Assembly (NCBI GenBank): GCA_017962165.1
Contig: JAGCVW010000005.1
Span: 1-61,976, forward strand
Direction: 5' to 3'
From: Bacteroidales bacterium
GTDB taxonomy: Bacteria; Bacteroidota; Bacteroidia; Bacteroidales; UBA932
Length of the DNA: 61,976 nt
The notes under the pieces were generated by a model. It saw only the letters and a program-made list of their open reading frames with translations, was not told the origin of the DNA and searched no databases. Position 1 is the stretch's first letter. Each line of letters starts with the position of its first letter. Of this stretch, positions 1 through 7,929 are shown one piece after another. The translations under genes and the position numbers were made by a program.

Positions 1-269
1 CCGCCGGCGCTCCGTGCCTCCCCCATAACAAGGGAGAGAGTCTTGTCGTATGTCCCATTTGCCGGAGTCGTAAATCCCGAGTCACCAACCTTCGCTGTTC
101 CAAGCAGTATGGCATTATCAGGAATAGCGGTCCGCGCATCTACGACTACGATGTCGTCTTCTGCTGTAAGTGGCGCCAGTTGGCGGGTAATGCTGCTCGT
201 CAGTTTTGGAGAACAGGCGGGAAGGGCCAAAACAGCCGAAACGAGCGATAAAAAATGTGGAAGTTTCAT
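1..269 (-). CDS. Small lipoprotein, C-terminus cut off by the window edge
   Basis: The minus strand opens at 269 with a signal peptide ending in a lipobox (LALPAC), so Cys19 would be lipidated. The mature part reads about 70 residues to the window edge and includes IPDNAILLGTAKVGDSGFTT and an A-x-x-AGG segment. I associate this pattern (ILG..KVGD.GFT, then helix and AGG) with small Bacteroidota lipoproteins of unknown function; that is recollection, not a search. The ATG overlaps the galM stop as ATGA, so the two are translationally coupled and share an operon. Function unknown. Confidence 0.75.
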   Translation of the reverse strand, partial: MKLPHFLSLVSAVLALPACSPKLTSSITRQLAPLTAEDDIVVVDARTAIPDNAILLGTAKVGDSGFTTPANGTYDKTLSLVMGEARSAG

Positions 270-1267
270 TCGAATGCGAAAATTATGGCTTCTTCGAAAG
301 TCTCGCCGGGCTTGAGGAGGGTTGAGGGGTAATCGGGGTTGTTGGGGCTGTCGGGGAAGTGCTGGCACTCGAGGGCTACCGCGCAGTAGTCGTCGTAGAC
401 GGCGCCGTCCTTGCCTTCCGGGCAGCCTTTCAGCCAGTTGCCGGTATAGACCTGGATGCCGGGCTGTGTTGTGTAGACCTTTAGGGTCCTGCCGCTCTTT
501 GCGGCTTTCAGCTCCGCCGCCTCGGCCAGCTGGCCCTTCTGGTAGCCGTCGATAATCCAGCAGGCATCATACCCCTTGCCGTAGTTCAGGGCGGGGAAAT
601 CCTCTTTTATGTCGCGGCCGATTTTCTTGGGCTCGAGGAAGTCCATGGGCGTACCCGCCACTGGATCCGGCTCGCCGAGCGGGATCAGCGTGTTGTCGGT
701 AGGGAGGTAGAGCGATGCGTTCAGTTTCAGGGTGTGGTCGAGCACTGAGCCTGAGTTATGTCCGTCGAGGTTGAAGTACGAGTGGTTCGTCAGGTTCACG
801 ACCGTAGGCGCGTCGCACTGGGCGGTGAAGGTCAGGCGGAGTTCGTTCGCCTCGCTCCATTCGTAGCGGGCTACGACCTTGAGATTGCCGGGATAGCCCA
901 TCTCGCCGTCTTCGGCGAAGTACATGAATTCGACTGCGCCGTTTGTTTCCCTGCTGTCCCAGATCTTGTTCTGGAAGCCCTCCGGCCCGCCGTGGAGGTG
1001 GTTGGGGCCGTTGTTGACCGGCAGGCTGTAGATTTTGCCGTCTATCTCGAGGCTGCCTTCGGCTATTCTGTTCGCGTAGCGTCCCGGGCACTTTCCGGCG
1101 CAGGGACCGTCCTTTAGGTAGCTTTCAAGATTGTCGTAACCTATTACGACGTCCGCCATGTTGCCGTCTTTGTCGGGCACGACTATTTTCTGAATCGCTG
1201 CGCCGAGGCTGATCAGCGTCACGCTTGCTCCGCTCTTGTTCCTGAGGGTGTAGGTCTTGATGTCCAT
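266..1267 (-). CDS. galM: Aldose 1-epimerase (galactose mutarotase)
   Basis: This 333-residue protein interconverts alpha and beta anomers of galactose or glucose, feeding hexokinase or galactokinase. Family motifs are clear: NHLHGG at residues 89-94 with the substrate-binding His, NHSYFNL at 161-167 with the catalytic His, and a C-terminal ALECQHFPD segment holding the expected catalytic Glu near residue 298. The open frame extends 59 codons upstream, but the ATG at 1267 starts exactly at the family N-terminus (MDIKTYTLRN) and the upstream residues do not resemble the family. There is no signal peptide, so it is cytosolic. Its stop overlaps the start of the following small lipoprotein. Confidence 0.93.
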   Translation of the reverse strand: MDIKTYTLRNKSGASVTLISLGAAIQKIVVPDKDGNMADVVIGYDNLESYLKDGPCAGKCPGRYANRIAEGSLEIDGKIYSLPVNNGPNHLHGGPEGFQNKIWDSRETNGAVEFMYFAEDGEMGYPGNLKVVARYEWSEANELRLTFTAQCDAPTVVNLTNHSYFNLDGHNSGSVLDHTLKLNASLYLPTDNTLIPLGEPDPVAGTPMDFLEPKKIGRDIKEDFPALNYGKGYDACWIIDGYQKGQLAEAAELKAAKSGRTLKVYTTQPGIQVYTGNWLKGCPEGKDGAVYDDYCAVALECQHFPDSPNNPDYPSTLLKPGETFEEAIIFAFE

Positions 1268-1275
1268 AGTGGACG

Positions 1276-1283
1276 TAAATATA
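1276..1283 (-). promoter_or_regulatory. Weak -7 box for galM
   Basis: Read on the minus strand this is TATATTTA, one mismatch from the Bacteroidota -7 box TAnnTTTG, 8 bp upstream of the galM ATG. A TTTG lies just upstream. The short leader and the mismatch keep confidence low. Confidence 0.35.
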
Positions 1284-1304
1284 GCAAATAATGTCTGCTT
1301 TCCC

Positions 1305-1335
1305 GGCCATTCCCGACTCGATCGGGAATCTTTTT
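1305..1335 (+). repeat. REP-like palindrome, isolated copy
   Basis: A GG/GTCAT arm is followed by a palindromic core (ATTCCCGACTCGATCGGGAAT, 1309-1329) and TCTTT. It belongs to the same family as the palindromes at 1943, 3105 and 24307: NTCAnnCCCGAC-CGATCGGGnnTCT. It lies between the divergent galM and Xre genes. Confidence 0.65.
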
Positions 1336-1455
1336 GCGAATTTTTTGCGCTTTTTCCACCGAAAGTCAATACCGTGTTTACCGAGTAAAGAATTGGTTGG
1401 TCGGAAATCCGGAAATAGTGCTTTATTATTGCAGCTCGTAACAAATCTTATAATT

Positions 1456-1926
1456 ATGAGCGATAAGAAAGTCAAAGAGAACATCGCGGAAGTGCGCAAC
1501 TCCCTGAAGCTGACGCAGGCGGAAATGGCGGACAAGATCGGCATCTCTCGCCAGGCCTACATCAACCTCGAACACGGAAAGACCTCGGTAATCAACAAAC
1601 AGATCTCCAAAATGGCAGAGTGCTGCGGCCTGCCCGAAGAGAAGATTCTGTTTGGCTACAGCATGGACGAGATATCCTCTTCCATGCTCCATGAAAGCGA
1701 ATCCTACAAGGAACGCACGGAGGCCCTCATCGAAGAGAAGGACGAGGAGATTTTCTCCCTGAAGGAAAAGCTTGATGTCCTTACCGAACTGATTTTCGCC
1801 GAAAGGCAGAACGTCAAGACCCAGAAAGAACTGATCGAGGAGCAGAAAACCCGCATCGCGCACCTCGCTCAGGAAAACCTCAGCCTGCGCAAAGAACTCC
1901 GCGGCTTCAAGGGCCGCCGGGAGTAG
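1456..1926 (+). CDS. Xre-family regulator with C-terminal coiled coil
   Basis: The protein has 156 residues. Residues 8-62 are a Cro/C1-type helix-turn-helix (LTQAEMADKIGISRQAYINL, then an EHGKT turn and INKQISKMAECCGL). Residues 85-150 are rich in Glu, Lys and Leu and look like a coiled coil, probably for dimerisation. The start at 1456 was chosen because the upstream 55 codons of open frame are unrelated to the domain. A close paralogue lies at 9828, with the same HTH and the same coiled-coil pattern (LIFAERQNVKTQKELIEEQK against LVYSERRQIMAQNQLIDKQR). It directly precedes the RAYT-like gene, with a REP palindrome and a longer repeat between them. The target operator is unknown. Confidence 0.85.
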   Translation: MSDKKVKENIAEVRNSLKLTQAEMADKIGISRQAYINLEHGKTSVINKQISKMAECCGLPEEKILFGYSMDEISSSMLHESESYKERTEALIEEKDEEIFSLKEKLDVLTELIFAERQNVKTQKELIEEQKTRIAHLAQENLSLRKELRGFKGRRE

Positions 1927-1942
1927 CTGGCGCCTCTCTGCC

Positions 1943-1970
1943 GTCATGCCCGGCCCGATCGGGCGTCTTT
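1943..1970 (+). repeat. REP-like palindrome, left flank of the RAYT-like gene
   Basis: GTCAT, then GCCCGGCCCGATCGGGC, then GTCTTT. The reverse complement of 3105-3130 matches it with only two differences over 26 bp, so the RAYT-like gene is bracketed by inverted copies. It could also act as the terminator of the Xre gene that ends at 1926. Confidence 0.75.
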
Positions 1971-1978
1971 TCGCAGGA

Positions 1979-2105
1979 GTGCCACACGCAGGTGCGTTCT
2001 GTGGACTCTGTGGCGCGAGTCGGTGTGTGGCTGGGGGCAATTTTGCCCCTCGTCACACACAAAACCCTCGCATAAGCCCTCCTGACACTGGTTGCTGTGT
2101 GGCAC
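1979..2105 (+). repeat. About 127-bp nested palindromic element, copy 1
   Basis: The outer ends are inverted (GTGCCACAC at 1979-1987, GTGTGGCAC at 2097-2105). The inner part, 2023-2060, is itself palindromic: GTGTGTGGCTGGGGGCAATT then TTGCCCCTCGTCACACAC. The same layout occurs at 9663-9787 and, more degenerate, at 50071-50150. Each copy is in the same orientation relative to the gene that follows it. Here it sits 51 bp before the RAYT-like start codon. Confidence 0.7.
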
Positions 2106-2156
2106 ACATGCGAAACCGCGGCGGCTGATTATGACCAACCATCAAATAATAAAGAA

Positions 2157-3065
2157 ATGGAGAACCCGCGCTATTACCATTTCTGCGCGAACGGCGCAGA
2201 AACAAAAAACTATATTCTTAGCGAAAGAGACTATTATGCTAATTTCAACCTGTTTGGCGTCTGTGCCGCAAACTCCGGTGCCGTTGTGGTTTCTTTTTCT
2301 ATTGAAGACAGTCATCCACACGGCCTCTTATGGGGGACGCGGCAGGATTGTCTGGGCTTCATGACCTTATATGAAAACCAGTACAGGCATTATGCTGCAA
2401 GGACCCGCCCTCCCGGCAGGACTTTTTCTCTTCATTGTGAGTTGTATCCGGTTCTTGACGAAAACTATCTTCTGAACGTTGCGGCTTATACCATTATTCA
2501 GCCGACCAAAGACGGTAAACCTGTTATGTACTACGATTATCTCTGGGGAACCGGTTCAATGTATTTTCGGAGCGAATCATCTATTCCGGTGTGGTATTAT
2601 GATAAAAATGGAAGCCTTAGACGCCCCGTGCCTATTGGACAGATGGGAACGAGGATAAAGCGTGAACTCACACACTCTCAGCAACTGGCCGTCCCGGATG
2701 ACTGGCTGGTATGTAACGGCTTTATTCTCCCGTCCAACTATGTCGATGTGGCTCGGTTCGAAGGCATATACCAAACACACAACAGATTTCGTGTTTTTAC
2801 ATCAAGCCCAAGACAGCGCGAAGAGGAACTGTTAAGGAAAATGGCTGAATATCGCGGCGTATCCCTCGAAGATATGGAAGCCAGGTCTGTCTGTGGGGAT
2901 ATATGTAAACAACTGTTCGGATTTCGTGATCCACGAAGGCTTGATTCTCCGCGACGCATAACTCTGGCGCAGCAATTACGAAGACAGTATCGCCTGTCGT
3001 TCCGGCAACTCTCCACCTTGGTGTATGTTCCGGAAAACGAACTCAGAAGGTACGTTCGCACCTAA
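2157..3065 (+). CDS. RAYT-like (REP-associated tyrosine transposase) HUH-family protein
   Basis: The 302-residue protein resembles Y1/IS200-like HUH nucleases. It has an HxH metal motif (H53-P-H55 in IEDSHPHGLLWG) and a candidate catalytic tyrosine at Y111 in LLNVAAYTIIQPTKDGK, followed by the downstream DYLWGTGSMYF, comparable to the Y-x-x-x-x-P...DYPWSS region of RAYTs. The C-terminal 70 residues (RITLAQQLRRQYRLSFRQLS) look like a DnaA-C-type helix-turn-helix. The ATG at 2157 was chosen because the protein family starts MENPRYYHF; upstream in-frame codons run through the repeat. The inverted REP palindromes at 1943 and 3105 are the classical setting for such a gene. The role in generating or moving REPs is inferred; activity is not shown. 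Confidence 0.7.
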   Translation: MENPRYYHFCANGAETKNYILSERDYYANFNLFGVCAANSGAVVVSFSIEDSHPHGLLWGTRQDCLGFMTLYENQYRHYAARTRPPGRTFSLHCELYPVLDENYLLNVAAYTIIQPTKDGKPVMYYDYLWGTGSMYFRSESSIPVWYYDKNGSLRRPVPIGQMGTRIKRELTHSQQLAVPDDWLVCNGFILPSNYVDVARFEGIYQTHNRFRVFTSSPRQREEELLRKMAEYRGVSLEDMEARSVCGDICKQLFGFRDPRRLDSPRRITLAQQLRRQYRLSFRQLSTLVYVPENELRRYVRT

Positions 3066-3070
3066 AGAAC

Positions 3071-3103
3071 GAGCCGGCCCAATCGGGTCGGCTCGTTTTG
3101 TTT
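3071..3103 (+). terminator. Hairpin terminator after the RAYT-like gene
   Basis: The stem is GAGCCGGCCC, the loop is AATC and the closing arm is GGGTCGGCTC (G-T pair tolerated), followed by GTTTTGTTT. It starts six bases after the stop codon. The 24-bp hairpin is the exact reverse complement of the one at 10264-10287. Confidence 0.8.
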
Positions 3104-3104
3104 C

Positions 3105-3130
3105 AGATGCCCGATCGGGTCGGGCATGAC
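3105..3130 (-). repeat. REP-like palindrome, right flank of the RAYT-like gene
   Basis: On the minus strand it reads GTCATGCCCGACCCGATCGG followed by GCATCT, inverted relative to the copy at 1943. It lies between the convergent RAYT-like gene and fusA2 and may serve fusA2 as a terminator. Confidence 0.75.
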
Positions 3131-3138
3131 TGTCAGGA

Positions 3139-5223
3139 CTATTCGTCTTCCTTCTCGGAGGCGGCGTAGTCGGCGATGAGCTTGGTCTGGATGTCGCCAG
3201 GTACCGGCTGGTAGTCGGCAAACTCCATCGTGAAGCTTGCGGAACCTGAGGTCAGCGAGCTGAGGACCGTCGAGTAGCGGTAGAGCTCTGCGAGCGGAAC
3301 CCTGGCCCTGAGGATGGAGAATCCTTCGTCGGAACCGAGGTCGCCGAGGATACCGCGGCGGTTCTGGAGGTCGGACATGACTGCGCCCTGGTATTCGCCG
3401 GGGGTAGTGACCTCAACGTTGTAGATAGGCTCGAGGATCTTAGGTCCTGCGATGCGGAAGGCCTCCTTGAAGGCGTTGCGGCCCGCGATGATGAAGGCGA
3501 TTTCCTTGGAGTCTACCGGGTGCATCTTACCGTCGTAGACGTAGACGCGGATGTCGCGGGCGTACGAACCGGTCAGAGGGCCCTCGACCATACGGTCCTT
3601 GATACCCTTGAGGATGGCGGGCATGAAGCCGAGGTCGATGGCTCCACCCACGACGCAGTTGTAGAACTCAAGCTTTCCGCCCCACTCCAGATCGATGCTC
3701 TCGGAGGTCTTGACGTTGAGCTGGGTGTCTTTTCCGTCGATGGGGAACTTGGTCCTGAGCTCACCCTCTGCAGGGCAGACGAGGAGATGAACCTCACCGA
3801 ACTGGCCGGCGCCGCCGGACTGCTTCTTGTGACGGTACTGGGCGGTAGCGACCTTGGTGATCGTTTCGCGGTACGGGACCTTCGGGGCAAAGAGTTCGAT
3901 CTCAAGGCCGAACTCGTTGTTCACCCTCCACTTCACGGCGTTGATGTGCTGCTCGCCGTTTCCGCTGAGGATGGTCTGACGGAGTTCCTTGCTGTACTCG
4001 ACCACGACGGTAGGATCCTGCGCGGAGATCTTCTTGAGGGCTTCGCCGAGCTTCTGCTCGTCCTGCTGGACCTTGGCCTTGATGGCGCAGCGGTACTTGG
4101 GTGCGGGATACTGGATCTTGTCGAAGTTCAGGCCCGAACCAATAGCGGAAAGGGTAGTGTTGGACTTGCCGTTCTTGAGCTTGACTGCGCAGCCGAAGTC
4201 GCCGGCCTTGAGGGCCTGGACGGGCTCCTTCTTGGTTCCGGCAACAGCGTAGATGGCGCTGAGGCGCTCCTTGTCTCCCGTCTCGGGGTTCTCGAGATCG
4301 AGGCCAGAAGTGACGGTACCGGACATTACCTTGAAGTAGGAAACCTCTCCGAGGTGATGCTCAACGTTGTTCTTGTAGATGAAGAGACCAGCTGCAGCCT
4401 TCTCGTCGGCCTCGGGGGCGACTGCGGAGTTAATCGTGAACTCGAGCAGGCGCTTCACGCCGATGTCCTTCTTTCCGGAGATGCAGAGGACGGGGTAGAC
4501 CTCGCGGTTCTTGATTCCGATGGCAAGACCGCTGAGGATTTCTTCCTCGGAAAGGGTTCCCTCGTCGAAGAACTTCTCCATGAGGGCGTCGTCGAACTCG
4601 GCGACCTTCTCGATGAGGGCCTGACGTGCTTCTTCAGCCCTGTCGGCGAACTCCGCGGGAATCTCCTGGGTGTCGTTGTACTTCATGGTGAGGACGTCGA
4701 CGACGCCGTCGAAGCCGACACCGGTGTTGGTCGGGAACTGGATAGCAAGATACTTGCTGCCGAGAGCCTCCTTAAGGGCGTGCTGGGCGAGATCCCAGTC
4801 GGCCTTCTCTCCGTCGAGATGGTTTACCGCAACGATGAGGGGGAGCTTGTACTGGTCTGCATAACGGAGGGCGTTGCGGGTTCCGACCTCGATGCCCTGC
4901 TGGGCGTTCACTACGAGAATACCGTTCTCGCATACGCGGAAACCTGCATAAGCGCCGCCGATGAAATCATCGGAACCTGGGGCGTCGAGGATGTTGATCT
5001 TTTTGCCCTGGAATTCGGCGTACACGGGAGTCGCATAGATCGACCTCTGGTTGAGCTTCTCGAGGTCGTCAAAGTCGGAGACGGTGTTCTTGTCTTCAAT
5101 AGTACCGCGCCTGTCGATGACTTTTCCTTCGAAAAGCATGGTTTCTGCGAGCGTGGTCTTGCCGGACTTCGTTGCGCCCAGAAGGACCACGTTGCGGATG
5201 TCTTTAGCTGAATACTCTTTCAT
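3139..5223 (-). CDS. fusA2: EF-G2-type elongation factor paralogue
   Basis: The 694-residue protein has the EF-G domain plan (G domain, domains II-V) but is not the canonical FusA. The P-loop is GATKSGKT (residues 16-23) instead of AHxDAGKT. The switch II motif is DAPGSDDF (80-87), with Ser83 where EF-G has the catalytic His. NHLD (134-137) replaces NKxD. The switch I region lacks the usual ERGITI. These features match the Bacteroides EF-G2 paralogue, described as a translocase that works without GTP hydrolysis and supports growth under carbon starvation and in the gut. Absence of GTPase activity here is inferred from the missing His. It is a single gene with its own -7 box at 5262. Confidence 0.85.
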   Translation of the reverse strand: MKEYSAKDIRNVVLLGATKSGKTTLAETMLFEGKVIDRRGTIEDKNTVSDFDDLEKLNQRSIYATPVYAEFQGKKINILDAPGSDDFIGGAYAGFRVCENGILVVNAQQGIEVGTRNALRYADQYKLPLIVAVNHLDGEKADWDLAQHALKEALGSKYLAIQFPTNTGVGFDGVVDVLTMKYNDTQEIPAEFADRAEEARQALIEKVAEFDDALMEKFFDEGTLSEEEILSGLAIGIKNREVYPVLCISGKKDIGVKRLLEFTINSAVAPEADEKAAAGLFIYKNNVEHHLGEVSYFKVMSGTVTSGLDLENPETGDKERLSAIYAVAGTKKEPVQALKAGDFGCAVKLKNGKSNTTLSAIGSGLNFDKIQYPAPKYRCAIKAKVQQDEQKLGEALKKISAQDPTVVVEYSKELRQTILSGNGEQHINAVKWRVNNEFGLEIELFAPKVPYRETITKVATAQYRHKKQSGGAGQFGEVHLLVCPAEGELRTKFPIDGKDTQLNVKTSESIDLEWGGKLEFYNCVVGGAIDLGFMPAILKGIKDRMVEGPLTGSYARDIRVYVYDGKMHPVDSKEIAFIIAGRNAFKEAFRIAGPKILEPIYNVEVTTPGEYQGAVMSDLQNRRGILGDLGSDEGFSILRARVPLAELYRYSTVLSSLTSGSASFTMEFADYQPVPGDIQTKLIADYAASEKEDE

Positions 5224-5261
5224 CTTAGTTATTGGTTTTTATAGATATTTCGGAAAGTCTG

Positions 5262-5269
5262 CAAATCTA
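5262..5269 (-). promoter_or_regulatory. -7 box of fusA2
   Basis: The minus strand reads TAGATTTG, a perfect TAnnTTTG match 38 bp upstream of the fusA2 ATG. Confidence 0.65.
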
Positions 5270-5281
5270 TTAAAAATAGCT

Positions 5282-7894
5282 CTATATTCCAAGTTCATTT
5301 TTCATCTGGCGCAGCAGATCGAAAGCCTGGAGCGGGGTCATGTTGTCGAGGTCTGCGGCTTCCAGCTTTTCGCGCAGTCCGGCAAGGGCCGGATCGTCGA
5401 GCTGGAAGAACGAAAGCTGCAGGCTCCCGTCGGCCTCGACCTTGCCCTGCTTCGACAGGGCCTCCGCGCGCTTTTCGCGGCGCTCGAGCTCGACCAGCGT
5501 ACGCTCGGCCGATTCCACAACCTCCTTGGGCATGCCCGCGAGGCGGGCGACATGGATGCCGAAACTGTGTGCGACTCCGCCCGGTTCGAGTTTGCGCAGG
5601 AAAATCACGTCCTTGCCCTGCTCCTTAACCGCTATGTGGTAGTTCCTCACGCGCGGGTAGGTCGCTTCGAGGTCGTTGAGTTCGTGGTAGTGGGTCGCGA
5701 ACAGGGTCTTCGCGCCGCGGCCGTATTTGTGGACATACTCGACCAGCGCGCGGGCGATGGACATGCCGTCGTAGGTGGAGGTTCCACGGCCGATTTCGTC
5801 CAGCAGAACCAGCGAACGGGCGCTGAGGTTGTGCATGATCATGGCCGTTTCGAGCATCTCGACCATGAAGGTCGATTCGCCGCGGGAGATGTTGTCGGTC
5901 GCCCCGACGCGGGTGAAGATCTTGTCGAAGTAACCGAAGCGCGCGGCGTCCGCCGGAACGAACGAGCCGGCCTGGGCCATCAGGATAATCAGTGCGGTCT
6001 GGCGCAGCAGCGCGCTTTTTCCGGCCATGTTGGGGCCGGTCAGGATCATGATCTGATTGGTGGCACTGTCCATCCGGATGTCGTTGGGGACATACTGTTC
6101 GCCCGCGGGCATCAGGGTCTCGATCACGGGGTGGCGGCCGGCCTTGATGTCGATCACGCTGGACTTGTCGATTTCGGGACGGCAGTAGCCATGGTCAAGG
6201 GCCTGGCGGGCATAACCCTGGAGCACGTCGATCTGCGCGACCACCTTGCAGTTGGCCTGGATGTCGCGTATGCAGCCCTGGATGTAGGCTATAAGCTCGC
6301 CGTAGATGCGGCTCTCGATTTCATAGATATTGGCCTCGGCGCCCAGTATCTTCTCTTCATAGTCCTTGAGTTCCTGGGTGATGTAGCGCTCGGCATTGAC
6401 GAGAGTCTGCTTGCGCACCCACTCGGGCGGGGCCATGTTTTTGTAGGTGTTGCGCACCTCCAGGTAGTAGCCGAAGACGTTGTTGTAGCCTATCTTCAGC
6501 GAAGGGATTCCAGTGCGTTCGCTCTCGCGCTGCTGGAGGTCGAGAAGGTACTGCTTGCCGCCGGTGGAGATGTTGCGGAGCTCGTCAAGGTCTTTGTCGA
6601 CGCCCTCGGCGATGACCGGGCCCTTGCCGATCTGGGCGGCGGGGCTTTCGTTCAGAGTGGCGGTGATTTTTTCGACGACCTTGTCGCAATTCTTTATCTT
6701 CGAGGCTAGCTTTTCGAGCGCCTTGACGCCGGAACCCGCACAAAGGTTGCGGATGGGAGTCATCTGGGCCAGGCTGCGGCCAAGCTGCATGGTCTCACGC
6801 GGGAGTATCTTGCCGGTGGCGGCGCGGGCGATGATGCGCTCAAGGTCGCCGACCTTGCCGATTTCGTCCTGAATTTCGTCTAGCGCACCGTCGTTGTCGT
6901 AGAAGAACTGCACGCAGTCATAGCGGGAGTTCAGTTCGTCGAGGTCCATGCTCGGCAGGGCGAGCCACTGGCGCAGCAGGCGCGCGCCCATCGGCGAGCA
7001 GCAGCGGTCGATGGTCTCTACCAGGCTTACGCCGTCGCGGCCGGACGCGCTGGCGAATACTTCAAGGTTGCGGACGGTGAACTTGTCCATCCACACGAAC
7101 TTCGCTTCGTCGATTCTAGAGATGCTGCAGATGTTCTTGAGCCCGACATGCTGGGTCTGCTCCAGGTAGAAGATCAGGGCTCCTGCCGAGCAGATGCTCA
7201 GCGGGAAGATGTCGATGGCGAAACCCTTCAGGCTCTTCACCCCGAGCTGCTGGCAGAGTTTTTCGTATGCAGCCTCATAGACAAAGGCCCATTCGTCGAC
7301 GCTTGTGATGTAATAGTCGCCGTAGCGCTCTTTTACCGCATTGCGGACCGAGCGTTCGACTATCAACTCTTTCGGCTGGAAGGAGGAAAGCAATGTTCCT
7401 ATGTAGTCGAGGCTGCCCTGGGCTACCTGGAAGGTTCCGGTGCTGGCATCCAGGAAGGCCGCGCCGCAGACATTGTCCTCGAAGTAGAGTCCGCAGAGGT
7501 AATTGTGCTCTTTTTGGTCGAGCATGCCTTCGCCGAAGGCTACACCCGGCGTAAGTATCTCTGTTACACCGCGTTTAACAAGTTTGTTCTTCGCGAGCGC
7601 CGGGTCCTCCAGCTGGTCGCAGATGGCCACTTTGTAGCCTGCGCGGATGAGTTTCTGGAGGTAAGTCTCTATCGCATGGTGGGGGAAGCCGGCCATCTCG
7701 GTAGGCCCCTTCTCGCCGTTGGCCCTTTTTGTGAGCACGAGCCCCAGAACCTTGCTGACCAGCACGGCGTCGTCCGAATAGCATTCGTAAAAGTCGCCGC
7801 AACGGTAGAGCAGGACCGCTTCCGGGTGCTGCGCCTTGACGGCGAAGTAGTGCCGGAGCATCGGGGTATCTTCTGTCTTCTTGGTTTTAGCCAT
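5282..7894 (-). CDS. mutS: DNA mismatch repair protein MutS
   Basis: At 870 residues it has the usual MutS1 length. The mismatch-reading FYE motif is at residues 35-37 (GDFYECYSDDA). The ATPase domain has Walker A GPNMAGKS near residue 618 and Walker B LVLLDEIGRGTST near 698. MutS recognises mispaired bases and recruits MutL. The frame is open 11 codons further upstream, but MAKTKKTEDT at 7894 is the sensible start. It follows mrp by 35 bp on the same strand and probably shares the rnhB-mrp-mutS transcript. Confidence 0.96.
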   Translation of the reverse strand: MAKTKKTEDTPMLRHYFAVKAQHPEAVLLYRCGDFYECYSDDAVLVSKVLGLVLTKRANGEKGPTEMAGFPHHAIETYLQKLIRAGYKVAICDQLEDPALAKNKLVKRGVTEILTPGVAFGEGMLDQKEHNYLCGLYFEDNVCGAAFLDASTGTFQVAQGSLDYIGTLLSSFQPKELIVERSVRNAVKERYGDYYITSVDEWAFVYEAAYEKLCQQLGVKSLKGFAIDIFPLSICSAGALIFYLEQTQHVGLKNICSISRIDEAKFVWMDKFTVRNLEVFASASGRDGVSLVETIDRCCSPMGARLLRQWLALPSMDLDELNSRYDCVQFFYDNDGALDEIQDEIGKVGDLERIIARAATGKILPRETMQLGRSLAQMTPIRNLCAGSGVKALEKLASKIKNCDKVVEKITATLNESPAAQIGKGPVIAEGVDKDLDELRNISTGGKQYLLDLQQRESERTGIPSLKIGYNNVFGYYLEVRNTYKNMAPPEWVRKQTLVNAERYITQELKDYEEKILGAEANIYEIESRIYGELIAYIQGCIRDIQANCKVVAQIDVLQGYARQALDHGYCRPEIDKSSVIDIKAGRHPVIETLMPAGEQYVPNDIRMDSATNQIMILTGPNMAGKSALLRQTALIILMAQAGSFVPADAARFGYFDKIFTRVGATDNISRGESTFMVEMLETAMIMHNLSARSLVLLDEIGRGTSTYDGMSIARALVEYVHKYGRGAKTLFATHYHELNDLEATYPRVRNYHIAVKEQGKDVIFLRKLEPGGVAHSFGIHVARLAGMPKEVVESAERTLVELERREKRAEALSKQGKVEADGSLQLSFFQLDDPALAGLREKLEAADLDNMTPLQAFDLLRQMKNELGI

Positions 7895-7929
7895 CGTGTA
7901 GTGTGCGCGCCCTTGGGCGCCATCCAAAT

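Noticed and set aside
2097..2156. Upstream start at 2097 for the RAYT-like gene
   Set aside because: These 20 codons run through the palindromic element and do not fit the family N-terminus, which begins at 2157.
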